Assembly (NCBI GenBank): GCA_002335495.1
Contig: DDBW01000010.1
Location: 1 to 54,754, forward strand
DNA length: 54,754 bases
Reading direction: 5' to 3'
Origin: Candidatus Dojkabacteria bacterium UBA2022
GTDB lineage: Bacteria > Patescibacteriota > Dojkabacteria > SC72
Each line of letters opens with the position of its first letter. Position 1 is the stretch's first letter. The notes under the pieces are model-generated. The model was not told where the DNA came from. It searched no databases and saw only the letters and a program-made list of their open reading frames with translations. Below are positions 42,821 to 52,376 of the stretch, one piece after another. Made by a program: the position numbers and the translations under genes.

Positions 42821-43939
42821 CTAATTTGAGTACACTATCATATAATCCCCATCCTGGATCACGTACTCTTTACCAACATTTTTAACCGCCCCAGCCTCTT
42901 TTGCCTTATTCCACCCGCCTAATTCAAGCATACGATTAACATTAACGACCTCCGCTGTAATAAAGCCCTTTGCAAGGTCGGTATGAATCACGCCCGCTGC
43001 GTCCCTAGCACTAGCTCCGGCCTCAACAGTCCAAGCATTAACCTCTTTCTCACTTCCAGTATAGAAGGTAACAAGGTTTAATCTTTTATATGCAGTGGCA
43101 ATAATATCCTCCATCATCACAGGAGTTTTATCCAAAAGAGCAATATACTCCGCCTTCTCATCCTCATTCATATCAGAAAGCTCACCAATCATCTTTACAT
43201 CACCCTGAACAACATAATCCCTATCTTCTTGAGGGAGCTGCTCTTTAAAGGCCATCACCCATTCTTCTCTCTCCACCTCATCCATCCCCTCCCGGATGTT
43301 AAGTAGGTACATTCCCTTTTTATTGCTAAGCAACCAGAGTTCCTGCATGAAAGCCTTTTCTTCATCATTCATAGGCATATTCACAACCATCTTCCCTTCT
43401 CCCATCCACTCCATAGCCCTCTCCAAAACCCCTATCCCCAAAGACAACTCGGGGGTCATTCCTGATCTGGAGTTCTTCTTAAGTTCACCTAGCTTCTTCT
43501 CAATAGTCTCAACATCCTTAAGAATTAGCTCGGATTGAACAATAGCAAGGTCTTCGAAAGGAGACACCCTATTGTATACATGCACAATATTCTCACTTTT
43601 AAATGCTCTTAGGACATAGAGGATTACATCAACCTCTCTAATATGGGACAGAAACTGATTACCCAACCCTTCACCTTTAGACGCACCTTTTACCAACCCA
43701 GCAATATCAACAAAAGTTATTGCTGAAGGAACTTTTTTATTTGCAGAAAAAAATGTATTCAAACTTTCGAGACGTTTATCGGGAACAACTACCACACCAA
43801 CATTCTTATCGATCGTAGTAAAAGGAAAGTTCTCCGCTGGAACAAGATTCTTTGTGAGAGAGTTGAAAAGCGATGACTTACCTGCGTTTGGCAAGCCAAC
43901 AATTCCAATAGATAACGAATGCGACCTAACAACTCCCAT
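42821..43939 (-). CDS. ychF: Ribosome-binding ATPase/GTPase YchF (OLA1)
   Basis: YchF is a universally conserved Obg-family P-loop protein that binds the ribosome and prefers ATP. 'IGIVGLPNAGKSSLFNSLT' is the P loop, 'DIAGLVKGASKGEGLGNQFL' the switch region, and the C-terminal TGS domain ends '-KNVGKEYVIQDGDYMIV'. The ATG at 43939 fits the family start better than the TTG at 43972. It diverges from the transglutaminase-like gene across only 45 bases, so the two promoters overlap. Confidence 0.94.
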   Translation of the reverse strand: MGVVRSHSLSIGIVGLPNAGKSSLFNSLTKNLVPAENFPFTTIDKNVGVVVVPDKRLESLNTFFSANKKVPSAITFVDIAGLVKGASKGEGLGNQFLSHIREVDVILYVLRAFKSENIVHVYNRVSPFEDLAIVQSELILKDVETIEKKLGELKKNSRSGMTPELSLGIGVLERAMEWMGEGKMVVNMPMNDEEKAFMQELWLLSNKKGMYLLNIREGMDEVEREEWVMAFKEQLPQEDRDYVVQGDVKMIGELSDMNEDEKAEYIALLDKTPVMMEDIIATAYKRLNLVTFYTGSEKEVNAWTVEAGASARDAAGVIHTDLAKGFITAEVVNVNRMLELGGWNKAKEAGAVKNVGKEYVIQDGDYMIVYSN

Positions 43940-43984
43940 ATATTTATGTATAATATAATCTAATGATTCCAATTATACATCAGA

Positions 43985-45847
43985 ATGAAGATAATTAAAG
44001 CTATTCTAGTAACAATTTTCCTGTCGACCACCCTTCTCTCAACTCCCCTACCCGCTCTCGCCGCACAGGAGGATTTCATAATATCCAGCGACATTGAAGT
44101 TAAATATGCATACCCTGACGAATATGTAGAGGTATCTGAGAAGTACACTATTGATATAAACAATCCTGACTACTTCTACCGCACAGGATTAGAGCAAACC
44201 TTCTTTATACCTGATTACGGATCGGGCAGAGACAAAAATGCTGAACGAGCATATAAAAGAAATTCTATTAAAGTTGTAGACAGCAGCAATATTGAACTCT
44301 CGTATAAACTTCTTGAAACCGCAGACGGAATTGAGCTCCGAACAAACACCTCATCAATGATAGATAGCGACAACACATACTCAATAATTGTAACCTACAA
44401 AACCCACGACCTAATAAGCTTGAACGGCAATATTTCAAACGTCTACATACCTGGACTCCCTAAAAATACCAAATTCATAGCTAAGGAAGGAAAATTTGGA
44501 CTAGATGTCAGATACAACTTCTCTGCGACACTAATTACAAACAAGAACATTCCTGAGATATCACATACTCAACCAAAAAGTATAAAGATTTCAGATACAG
44601 GATCAGTCTACAAATTCACAGTGCCAACCGAAGATCGTTTAGGAAAAAATTCCTGGATACAGATAGGCACTAACCAATACTACTACTTCCGCATTGAGCA
44701 GGAAGCCAAACAAACCGACATGGTAACCCCACCTGTAATAACCGATATTACTGACCTGGCCTCTTCAAACATATACAAAATTGCCCTCCCAAGAGAGTAC
44801 GAAGAAACCCGGCAAACTACATATATCAAAAGCATAAATCCCGAACCGTACAAGATAGAGCGAGATATTGAGGGTAATATTTTTGCGCTCTTCAAAATCC
44901 CCGCCAATGCAGATAAAAAGATAGTTATAGAAGGTTACATTTCACAATCCAAAGACTCAATCAAAAATCAGAAACAGATCCCAAACACTCCCCTTGGTGA
45001 ATATATGACATCAATCAATGACGATCCTAAGCTTGAGAAGTATCTAAAAGCCGAGAAGTATTGGGAGAGCAACGACCCCACGATACAAAAAATTGCACAG
45101 GAATTAGCAGCAGGCACTACTACAATCTCGGAGTTAGTAAGGAAGGACTACGAGTATGTAGTCGAAAAGTTCAACTACAGTTATGAGAAACTTGCAGGAG
45201 ATAATATTAGACTAGGGGCAAAAGCTGCTCTAGCAGGCGGACCTACTATTTGTATGGAATACTCTGATGCTCTAACCGCAATCCTAAGAGCTCAAGGGAT
45301 ACCTGCCAGAATTGCTATTGGTTACGGAAACGACCCTACAGGGGCTGAGAATAAAATCTCAAACATAGAACCCGTATCTCAGGAGATAGCCCATCAATGG
45401 ACTCAGGTCTGGATTCCTAATTTTGGCTGGTTATCAGTAGACCCTACTTGGGGAGAGTCTGAGCGTGAGTATATTGGGAGCGATTTGGACCACATTCTTT
45501 GGTACGCAATAGGATCCTTTGAAGAGAAGATTGCCGATACTTCGGTATACACAGCAGATAATATTTCAAGCCAAAACATTGGAGAATACAAGATATTTCT
45601 CCAAGCTTTAAGTGAAGATGCTTTTTCCAAGGTTGAGGGAATTCAAGAGGCTTCAAAGCTAATTAACAAGTATGAAAATGTTGAGACCTTCGATATCGAC
45701 TTTACCTTAAGAACAAGCATGCTGGGACGCCTTTTAGTCTATATAATACCCGCATTAACCGCTTTTACAGGGGTATTCATATTAACGATAATAATAAGAG
45801 TTGCGATTAGGAAATTTCGAGAATTTTCTCCAAATCAAGTACAGTAA
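43985..45847 (+). CDS. Secreted transglutaminase-like protein with C-terminal anchor
   Basis: A signal peptide ('LVTIFLSTTLLSTPLPALAA') precedes a beta-rich region (about 25-330) and a transglutaminase-like domain (about 380-500) with the papain-type triad C423, H470 and D486 ('GGPTICMEYSDA', 'AHQWTQVW', 'SVDPTWGE'). A C-terminal membrane helix (about 590-612) anchors it with a short basic tail inside. Such proteins are proteases or cross-linking enzymes on the cell surface; the substrate is unknown. Its end overlaps the convergent AMP phosphorylase gene by 41 bases. Confidence 0.85.
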   Translation: MKIIKAILVTIFLSTTLLSTPLPALAAQEDFIISSDIEVKYAYPDEYVEVSEKYTIDINNPDYFYRTGLEQTFFIPDYGSGRDKNAERAYKRNSIKVVDSSNIELSYKLLETADGIELRTNTSSMIDSDNTYSIIVTYKTHDLISLNGNISNVYIPGLPKNTKFIAKEGKFGLDVRYNFSATLITNKNIPEISHTQPKSIKISDTGSVYKFTVPTEDRLGKNSWIQIGTNQYYYFRIEQEAKQTDMVTPPVITDITDLASSNIYKIALPREYEETRQTTYIKSINPEPYKIERDIEGNIFALFKIPANADKKIVIEGYISQSKDSIKNQKQIPNTPLGEYMTSINDDPKLEKYLKAEKYWESNDPTIQKIAQELAAGTTTISELVRKDYEYVVEKFNYSYEKLAGDNIRLGAKAALAGGPTICMEYSDALTAILRAQGIPARIAIGYGNDPTGAENKISNIEPVSQEIAHQWTQVWIPNFGWLSVDPTWGESEREYIGSDLDHILWYAIGSFEEKIADTSVYTADNISSQNIGEYKIFLQALSEDAFSKVEGIQEASKLINKYENVETFDIDFTLRTSMLGRLLVYIIPALTAFTGVFILTIIIRVAIRKFREFSPNQVQ

Positions 45848-47309
45848 GGGCATTATCAATTCTTGACTGGGACGAGGTATAAAGAGTTATGAGTTTATCC
45901 CCCTTCTTAATCTTGTCCCCAGCTACTTTGTGCACATATATTCCAGCCTCCTTAACGACCGGAGTACCTAGATACTTTGTAACTTTCCTAACCTCGCGGT
46001 TATTCCACATCTTGATAGTTCCATCTTTTTCACTTAGAACGTCATGAGTATACTCCCCCAGTTTGATATCTCCAATTTCAACTTCCTTTGTAGCTCCTTG
46101 TGCAAATGCAATCTCCCAGAATTTCTTTTTAGCATCACCGCTTTCAAGGAAAGATCTAGCAAGCGCTTCTCCCCTACCCTTTGGAGCCACATCACACAAC
46201 TCAAATAGCTGACCCGCCATATCAACAATAGTATTCTCAAGATCAATAGATCTTTCTGAATCCTGGCTTAAAAGCTTAAGCACCTCAATCATCTCAAGGT
46301 TAGGACCAATTCCATTTCCATCTAGGTTTTTAATATTTCTAACATAGAAAACCGACTTAATTCCGACAGCATTAAAGAGCTTTTGGAAACCTTTCTTAAT
46401 CATATCAACATCCTCTATATTTTGAACCTTAGTTCCTTTACCATGCGGGATATCAATAATTACATGAGTAATTCCCATTGCAATCTTTTTTGCCACAATA
46501 CTCACCAGCAACTTCTGATACGATTCCAAGTGAATAACTCTTTCGACATGAATTAGGACATCATCGGCAGGAGCAAGATCCAACGCCCCACCCCAAACCA
46601 TACACGCCCCAGTCTTCTTTACGGTGTCCATAATCTCATCGTTATTCAAGCTGACAGGCATAACAACCTCAAGGATATCTGAAGTACCGGCAGGAGTGGT
46701 GATAGCTCTTGTAGAGGTATTAGGAACTATCAAACCTCCACATGCCAAAATGGGTACGATTACAGGGGTAATAGCCTTTCCTGCGACCCCTCCGATAGAG
46801 TGTTTATCTGCAACAATGCCACCTTTTCCTAGATGAGAAAAATCCAACTTAAGACCAGAATTTGCCATTCCTTCCGTCATCCACTGAACCTCCTCCTCAT
46901 CAAAACCTGGATTGAAAAAAGTACTCATGAAATATGCAACCTCTGTCATTCCAATCTTCCTACTCCCCATATCCTGCATGATCTGGTACAACTGGTCCTT
47001 ATTCAGCTTGTTTCCCAACATTTTCTTCTTGATATGCTCTATCGATTCAGAGGGCGTTATTAACTGAACAAGAGACATAGTATCGTTAACAATTTCAAAC
47101 TTCATCCAGATGTCTCTATATATACCAACCGAACCTATCTCTATAGCTGAGTCGGTTACACTTGCTCTCACATTAAGAGTTATATCCCCCATCGATAACT
47201 CAACCAGATCTCCATCATAAATCCCCTCTCTTAAAGCATCCGTCGTATGCAGAAGGATATAGAAATCATCACCGTTATCAATATCAACTTTCTTAACTCT
47301 CAAGTACAT
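45807..47309 (-). CDS. AMP phosphorylase (archaeal-type DeoA family)
   Basis: It converts AMP and phosphate into adenine and ribose 1,5-bisphosphate. The N-terminal barrel is typical of the archaeal group, which is longer (about 500) than bacterial thymidine phosphorylase (about 440). 'KHSIGGVAGKAITPVIVP' and 'TSTRAITTPAGTSDILE' are the phosphate- and nucleoside-binding segments (written in parts). The next gene, 18 bases away, encodes the isomerase that uses its product. In archaea and many CPR bacteria a form II/III or III RuBisCO completes the route to 3-phosphoglycerate; no RuBisCO gene lies in this window. Confidence 0.9.
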   Translation of the reverse strand: MYLRVKKVDIDNGDDFYILLHTTDALREGIYDGDLVELSMGDITLNVRASVTDSAIEIGSVGIYRDIWMKFEIVNDTMSLVQLITPSESIEHIKKKMLGNKLNKDQLYQIMQDMGSRKIGMTEVAYFMSTFFNPGFDEEEVQWMTEGMANSGLKLDFSHLGKGGIVADKHSIGGVAGKAITPVIVPILACGGLIVPNTSTRAITTPAGTSDILEVVMPVSLNNDEIMDTVKKTGACMVWGGALDLAPADDVLIHVERVIHLESYQKLLVSIVAKKIAMGITHVIIDIPHGKGTKVQNIEDVDMIKKGFQKLFNAVGIKSVFYVRNIKNLDGNGIGPNLEMIEVLKLLSQDSERSIDLENTIVDMAGQLFELCDVAPKGRGEALARSFLESGDAKKKFWEIAFAQGATKEVEIGDIKLGEYTHDVLSEKDGTIKMWNNREVRKVTKYLGTPVVKEAGIYVHKVAGDKIKKGDKLITLYTSSQSRIDNALTVLDLEKILEIS

Positions 47310-47327
47310 CTGTTAAAGTATAAAAAA

Positions 47328-48281
47328 TTAAAATACCCAGCCGTAATTTTCTCGTAAGACTCGCACAACATCTTCAGGTTTAACTAATCCAAACTCCGTA
47401 AGAAAACCCGCAACAAACTGCTTGTTTATAAAATCAAAGGCAGGATTAAACATCTTGAGCCCTTTTGGAGCTTCAGGCCATAATTCATCGGACTCTCTAA
47501 CCTCAATTTCAACTGATTGATAAGCACTAGCAGGATTCACTTTAAGCAGAGGAGTTACAACATACACAGGAATATTTGCGTAGTAAGAGGCCAAACCAAT
47601 CCCCCAGCTTCCAACCTTATTTACAAAGTCACCGTGAATAGTAATCTCGTCGGCACCCAAAAAGACACTTTGAACAGGAAATCCAGCTCGACCAATTATG
47701 TAAGTCTCAGCGGCACTATCAGCAATCAAAGTTGTGTCTAAACCTTTATCCAAAAGGTTAGCCGCTGTAATTCGGCCCTGGAATAAAGGCCTCGTTTCAG
47801 TACAGACAACTTTAAAGCCTTCTTTGCCTTTTGCCATTTCGTATATTAATCTCTCAGCGGTCGAGGAGTGACAGTGGGTAAATGCATAATGGGTATCGGT
47901 AAATAACGAGAGATTCTTTTGAACAATCTGCTCCTTTGAATCCCTTATCATTCCCAAGTACTCATCACATAAGGAGATCAAAATCTGTCGAATCTCGTTT
48001 GAATCGGTAGGGCTATGATATTTGACTTTAAAAAAGTAGTTCAGGAATTTTAATCCGTTCTGGGCAAGAGGCTCATTCGGTCTAGCATACGCCAGTTTAC
48101 TCCCTACACTCATAGCCTTTTCAAAAATATCACTATCCAAGTTTGACCCGATATTTTGCAAGTATATTTTAATTCCCTCAAAGGTAGCTATGGCTACGTT
48201 GGTTGCACCCTGAATTTTAATAGATTTGATATCCTTAAGAATATCTTCAATATTTTGGTATTTATACTTATCAAAACTCAT
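47328..48281 (-). CDS. Ribose 1,5-bisphosphate isomerase (eIF2B-alpha-like)
   Basis: It isomerises ribose 1,5-bisphosphate to ribulose 1,5-bisphosphate. The Cys in 'FTHCHSSTAERLI' and the Asp in 'LIADSAAETYI' match the catalytic pair of this eIF2B-like family, and 'KVGSWGIGLASYYANIPVYVV' (core 'GSWGIGLASYY') is the usual C-terminal signature. Length (317) is normal. The same-strand pairing with AMP phosphorylase makes R15P isomerase a better call than methylthioribose-1-phosphate isomerase or an eIF2B subunit. Confidence 0.88.
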   Translation of the reverse strand: MSFDKYKYQNIEDILKDIKSIKIQGATNVAIATFEGIKIYLQNIGSNLDSDIFEKAMSVGSKLAYARPNEPLAQNGLKFLNYFFKVKYHSPTDSNEIRQILISLCDEYLGMIRDSKEQIVQKNLSLFTDTHYAFTHCHSSTAERLIYEMAKGKEGFKVVCTETRPLFQGRITAANLLDKGLDTTLIADSAAETYIIGRAGFPVQSVFLGADEITIHGDFVNKVGSWGIGLASYYANIPVYVVTPLLKVNPASAYQSVEIEVRESDELWPEAPKGLKMFNPAFDFINKQFVAGFLTEFGLVKPEDVVRVLRENYGWVF

Positions 48282-48286
48282 AATGA

Positions 48287-49720
48287 CTACTCTAAAGTTA
48301 CAACCTCATTTAAAGATGGGACATGAGTATCAACAGACAACTCCTCCTTCATAGTATCTGCAAACTCCTGAGCGACATCAGCCTCTCCGTGTACCATGAA
48401 AACTCTCCTCGGAGTGTGACCGAAACCTCTCAACCAGTACCGCAGGTCATTTTGATCTGCATGCGCAGAGAAACCTCCCAATGTATGCACTTGAGCTCGG
48501 ACCTCCATTCTTTTACCTTTAATGTATACCTCAGGTTCACCATCAACAATCTTTCGACCCAAAGTCCCCTCTACCTGATACCCTACAAATACTATGCTTG
48601 TGCGAGAGCTACCTATATTATTCTCGAGATGATGGAGAATTCTTCCCCCTGTACACATACCGCTACCAGCAATAATAATACACCCTCTTTTATCTATCAG
48701 ACGCTTTGAATCCTCTGCAGATTCCGTCTCGTGGAATCCTGCAAAATGGAATGGATCATCACCCTTTTCAAGTAATCGCTGAGCGTCTTCATCGTAAAAG
48801 TTTGGAAACTGCCGGAAGATTTTAACAGTTTCGGATGCCATAGGACTATCCAAGTAAACTGGCATATCAGCAAGCAATCGGTTTTCAAAGAAAAGGTTCA
48901 ACTCGTAGATAATCTCCTGAGCTCTTTCAATCGCAAAAGAAGGAATAAGAACATTACCACCTCGTTGCTGAGTATCCTTAAGGATAGATAGGAACTCCAA
49001 CAAAGTCTCGTCTTTATTTCGATGAGTTCTGTTTCCGTAAGTAGACTCAACAATTACATAGTCTGCTTCTCTAACTAAATCAGGGTCTTTTACAATTCTC
49101 TGTCCGGACTGTCCAAGGTCGCCTGAAAACACAACCTTTCGAGTTCTTCCGTCCCCGTTAGTCAACCAGAATTCGAACATTGCAGAGCCTAAAATATGCC
49201 CTGCATCTCTCATTCTGAATTCGACCCCGTTTCTAAAGTCAACAGAATCACCGTATGGGTAGACATCAAAATATGTCATAAGTTCATTCACATCATCAGT
49301 GGTATACATTGGGGGTCTAACCTCATGATTACCGTATCCCCTCTCACCGTAACCACCGTTCCCTCCATTTCCATTCTTTGGTTTTGCTGACCATCTTTTA
49401 TACTCTTCTTCCTGAAGACCAGCTGCGTCAAGCAATACAATTCTGGCAATATCCCTTGAAGGCTGAGTCGTTATAATCCTACCCTTGAAACCCTGCTTTA
49501 CAAGCAGTGGTAACCTTCCGCAGTGATCAAAGTGACCATGGGTTAGAAATACATAATCGAGCTCGGCGGGATTAAATGGGAAAGGCTCGTAGTTAAGATC
49601 ATCAAGTTCTTTCGTCCCCTGAAAAGCTCCGCAGTCAACTATAAATTTTATTTTACCAGTATCTACGTAAAAACAAGAACCCGTAACAGTCTTAGCTCCA
49701 CCACAGAATTGCAACTTCAT
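48287..49720 (-). CDS. Beta-CASP metallo-beta-lactamase ribonuclease (CPSF-like)
   Basis: The metal site 'THGHFDHCGRLP' (H61, H63, D65, H66) and the later 'VESTYGNR', 'SGMCTGGRILHH' and 'VHTLGGFSAHADQ' motifs define the beta-CASP family of RNA exo/endonucleases related to archaeal and eukaryotic CPSF73. It may act in mRNA turnover or maturation. Length (477) is typical of the bacterial members. It lies five bases before the R15P isomerase gene on the same strand. Confidence 0.9.
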   Translation of the reverse strand: MKLQFCGGAKTVTGSCFYVDTGKIKFIVDCGAFQGTKELDDLNYEPFPFNPAELDYVFLTHGHFDHCGRLPLLVKQGFKGRIITTQPSRDIARIVLLDAAGLQEEEYKRWSAKPKNGNGGNGGYGERGYGNHEVRPPMYTTDDVNELMTYFDVYPYGDSVDFRNGVEFRMRDAGHILGSAMFEFWLTNGDGRTRKVVFSGDLGQSGQRIVKDPDLVREADYVIVESTYGNRTHRNKDETLLEFLSILKDTQQRGGNVLIPSFAIERAQEIIYELNLFFENRLLADMPVYLDSPMASETVKIFRQFPNFYDEDAQRLLEKGDDPFHFAGFHETESAEDSKRLIDKRGCIIIAGSGMCTGGRILHHLENNIGSSRTSIVFVGYQVEGTLGRKIVDGEPEVYIKGKRMEVRAQVHTLGGFSAHADQNDLRYWLRGFGHTPRRVFMVHGEADVAQEFADTMKEELSVDTHVPSLNEVVTLE

Positions 49721-49787
49721 GAATCTTGGGCAGTAATATTATATGTTCAATAGTACCAAGAGATTATATATGTGACAAGCCAAGCCA

Positions 49788-51203
49788 CTAGATCTCTCGA
49801 GATAGTTCCAAAAGGGTCTCTTTTTGATTGAGCATGGGATCATCAATAACCTTTTCGAGCAAGGCTTTCAACTTCCTTCCGACCTCAGGTCCTGAGAAGC
49901 CTAGCGCCTGCAGATCGTTACCATTGATTTTTAAATCAGTCACTTTCAAGGCCATATCTTTGCTCCTGACTTCAGATATACGAATCTGCAACTGGGCTAT
50001 CTCTTCAGGTTTGAAACCTGTCATCGGATTAGAAGATGCATCCGCAATACGAAGAGAAAAAAGGTCTTCAAGATTTTCCTCCCCCACTCTAGCTATAAAT
50101 CTACGAACTGCAGAATCTGACCACTCCTTATCTTTAAGTTTCTGTTGATCCTCCTCGCTCATTCCATCTTCATAATGAGGGTAGTAGAACATATGATTCT
50201 TAACTAGATTAACCACCTTTTTAATCTCATGCTTAGAAAACCTTAGTCTTGTCATTATTGTTTCAGTCATAGCAGCCCCCTCAGTATCATGCCCATAAAA
50301 GTGACCATCTCCCATATCTTTTCTTGGTTTCCCGATATCGTGAAGCAAAGCTGCAAGCTTAATTCGATCTGGTGCAACGTCACAGGTTTTCAAGCTGTGA
50401 TAGTACACATCATCGGCATGAAATTTCCTCTGTACAACTCCATACCCTTCTAATAGTTCAGGCATAAACAGTTCAAGGAGACCAGTTTTTCTCATAAGCT
50501 CAATCCCAATAGATGGCTTGCTTGAATTCAAAAGCATCTTCATAAATTCGTCACGAACTCTCTCCATAGAGACCTGGGCTGCAACGGGAAGAGATTGTGA
50601 GATAGCCTTTAAGGTCTCCTCCTCAATATCGAAACCCAATTGGGCGGCCATACGACACGCCTTATAAGCACGTAAACCATCCTCCTTGAACCTTTCCAAA
50701 GGAGTTCCCACAGCCCGAACAACTTTCAAACCAAGATCTCTCATGCCATCAAATGGATCATAAACCTCCCACTCTTTTTCAACATTGGCACCATCAAGAG
50801 AGTCAGAGGAGAGATCCAACGCCATGGCATTAAATGTAAAGTCCCTACGACCGAGGTCCTGGTCAATCTCCTTTATGAACGTAACTTTGGTTGGCCATCT
50901 GCCGTCAACATATCCTTCTTCACTTCTAAAAGTAGTAACTTGCACCTCCATGTTTTCCCCATTCTCATCAGGAACAATAGCTGACACCATTCCAAAACGC
51001 ATACCTGTAGCAACTGATTTGGGGAAGATGTGCAACATTTCTTCAGGAGTTGCATCAGTAGCAAGATCGTAGTCGTCAGGGATAATTCCCAAGACTACAT
51101 CTCGGAGAGCACCTCCAACGAGATAGCATTGATAACCTTCTTTTAAAAGCATCCTTGCAACCTTCTGTACATAATCGGGTATTAAAAATTTCACTTTTTC
51201 CAT
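49788..51203 (-). CDS. cca: CCA-adding tRNA nucleotidyltransferase with HD domain
   Basis: 'YLVGGALRDVVLG' (G30-G31) and 'DDYDLATDATPEEM' (catalytic Asp 44 and 46) are class II nucleotidyltransferase motifs. The RNA-binding helical part and an HD domain ('LAALLHDIGKPRKD') follow. It adds or repairs the 3' CCA of tRNAs. The nearby tRNA-Leu already encodes CCA, so repair may be its main task there. Length (471) is normal for HD-containing forms. A poly(A) polymerase role cannot be excluded. Confidence 0.9.
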   Translation of the reverse strand: MEKVKFLIPDYVQKVARMLLKEGYQCYLVGGALRDVVLGIIPDDYDLATDATPEEMLHIFPKSVATGMRFGMVSAIVPDENGENMEVQVTTFRSEEGYVDGRWPTKVTFIKEIDQDLGRRDFTFNAMALDLSSDSLDGANVEKEWEVYDPFDGMRDLGLKVVRAVGTPLERFKEDGLRAYKACRMAAQLGFDIEEETLKAISQSLPVAAQVSMERVRDEFMKMLLNSSKPSIGIELMRKTGLLELFMPELLEGYGVVQRKFHADDVYYHSLKTCDVAPDRIKLAALLHDIGKPRKDMGDGHFYGHDTEGAAMTETIMTRLRFSKHEIKKVVNLVKNHMFYYPHYEDGMSEEDQQKLKDKEWSDSAVRRFIARVGEENLEDLFSLRIADASSNPMTGFKPEEIAQLQIRISEVRSKDMALKVTDLKINGNDLQALGFSGPEVGRKLKALLEKVIDDPMLNQKETLLELSREI

Positions 51204-51245
51204 ATCGCTATTCTATCTGTATATTCACTCTAACACAACTTCTGA

Positions 51246-51251
51246 TATACT
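51246..51251 (+). promoter_or_regulatory. Extended -10 box TGATATACT, leaderless arrangement
   Basis: TATACT with an upstream TGA lies five bases before the ATG at 51257, so the transcript would start at or next to the start codon. No good -35 box is visible. Confidence 0.5.
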
Positions 51252-51256
51252 GAGTT

Positions 51257-52318
51257 ATGAGAAATTTCTTTAATGTTGTAAGAGTCATTTTAACTATCCC
51301 CCTTTTCATACTTCTAGCCATCGTCCTTATTCTCTCCCCTCTTCTAATTTCGCTCAAATTCACAGTATTTAACGCAGACTACATCAAAAACATAGTAGGA
51401 AACGAAAAAACTCTTCAAATAGTTGAGGATAACGTTTTCAAGAACACCGAGGAAGAAGGGGCGAAACTTATTGAAGATATGATTTTTGGAGATACAACAT
51501 TCCTAAAAAATACCCTCTATCAAGGGATCGACAATGTATTTATCTGGCTAGAGAGGGATACCGACCAAATATCTGTAACAGCAGATAGAAATGAGGCTGA
51601 AAATAAATATCTGGGTATTGCGTACGATCGTATGGAGCAAGAGATTCAGAAAGAACTGGGTAAAAATGTAGATCTCTCTAAAGTTCCCCTGTGTAAAAAA
51701 AATCTTAGCAATGAAGAGCTTAAAATTCGATTTATCGATGGAGTTCCCTGTCTTCCTGTAGATTTAAAAACAGCGGTTAACGAAAGCTTTAAAGAATTAG
51801 GTTTAAATCCAAATGAAGATACGATAACTCTTTTCTCAGTACCTAAAGAGAATTTAACGCAGCTGGATCTGCTTCGAACAGTATATTGGATAATCGAGAA
51901 TTCCATTGCACTAACAATCGGAACCATTCTCTCACTCTTAGTACTCATTGTTATTATTTCACCAAAGACCACAACAGGATACATACTATCGGGAATTTTC
52001 ACATTAATAATCTCAACAGCAAACCTAGCAATCTTTTCATATATTCCATATTTCAAGGTTGACGATCTATTAAAGAGAGTTAATGTTGAAAGGAATGAAA
52101 TATCAGAAGAGATTATTAGAGAGGCATATGAGAACGTATTTAGCAAAATTATTTTGGACATTGGTGAAATAGGTAGAAATGTATCACTCTATATTCTTAC
52201 TTCTTCGGTATTAATAATCGCGACATATATTGCATATAGAGTAGTTAGCAAGAAGAAAGAAACTAAAGAAACTTCTCAATCTACGACCGAAGAAAGAACG
52301 AAACCTAAGAGTAAATAA
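51257..52318 (+). CDS. Hypothetical membrane protein with extracellular loop
   Basis: I do not recognise this protein. It has an N-terminal helix (about 9-33), an outside-facing domain (about 34-210) with two Cys that could pair, a helix hairpin (about 214-260), a short loop and a last helix (about 308-325) before a Lys/Glu/Thr-rich tail. It has no enzyme motif. It begins a plus-strand surface cluster with a lipoprotein zincin and a papain-like peptidase. Confidence 0.65.
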   Translation: MRNFFNVVRVILTIPLFILLAIVLILSPLLISLKFTVFNADYIKNIVGNEKTLQIVEDNVFKNTEEEGAKLIEDMIFGDTTFLKNTLYQGIDNVFIWLERDTDQISVTADRNEAENKYLGIAYDRMEQEIQKELGKNVDLSKVPLCKKNLSNEELKIRFIDGVPCLPVDLKTAVNESFKELGLNPNEDTITLFSVPKENLTQLDLLRTVYWIIENSIALTIGTILSLLVLIVIISPKTTTGYILSGIFTLIISTANLAIFSYIPYFKVDDLLKRVNVERNEISEEIIREAYENVFSKIILDIGEIGRNVSLYILTSSVLIIATYIAYRVVSKKKETKETSQSTTEERTKPKSK

Positions 52319-52362
52319 CGCACCTCAAACAATAGCCTTAGACTTACCGCCTTACCCTATAG

Positions 52363-52368
52363 TATAAC
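52363..52368 (+). promoter_or_regulatory. -10 box TATAAC, leaderless arrangement
   Basis: TATAAC ends eight bases before the ATG at 52377. A TTAGAC-like -35 lies 19 bases upstream. The leader would be one or two bases long. Confidence 0.5.
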
Positions 52369-52376
52369 GTTCCCTT

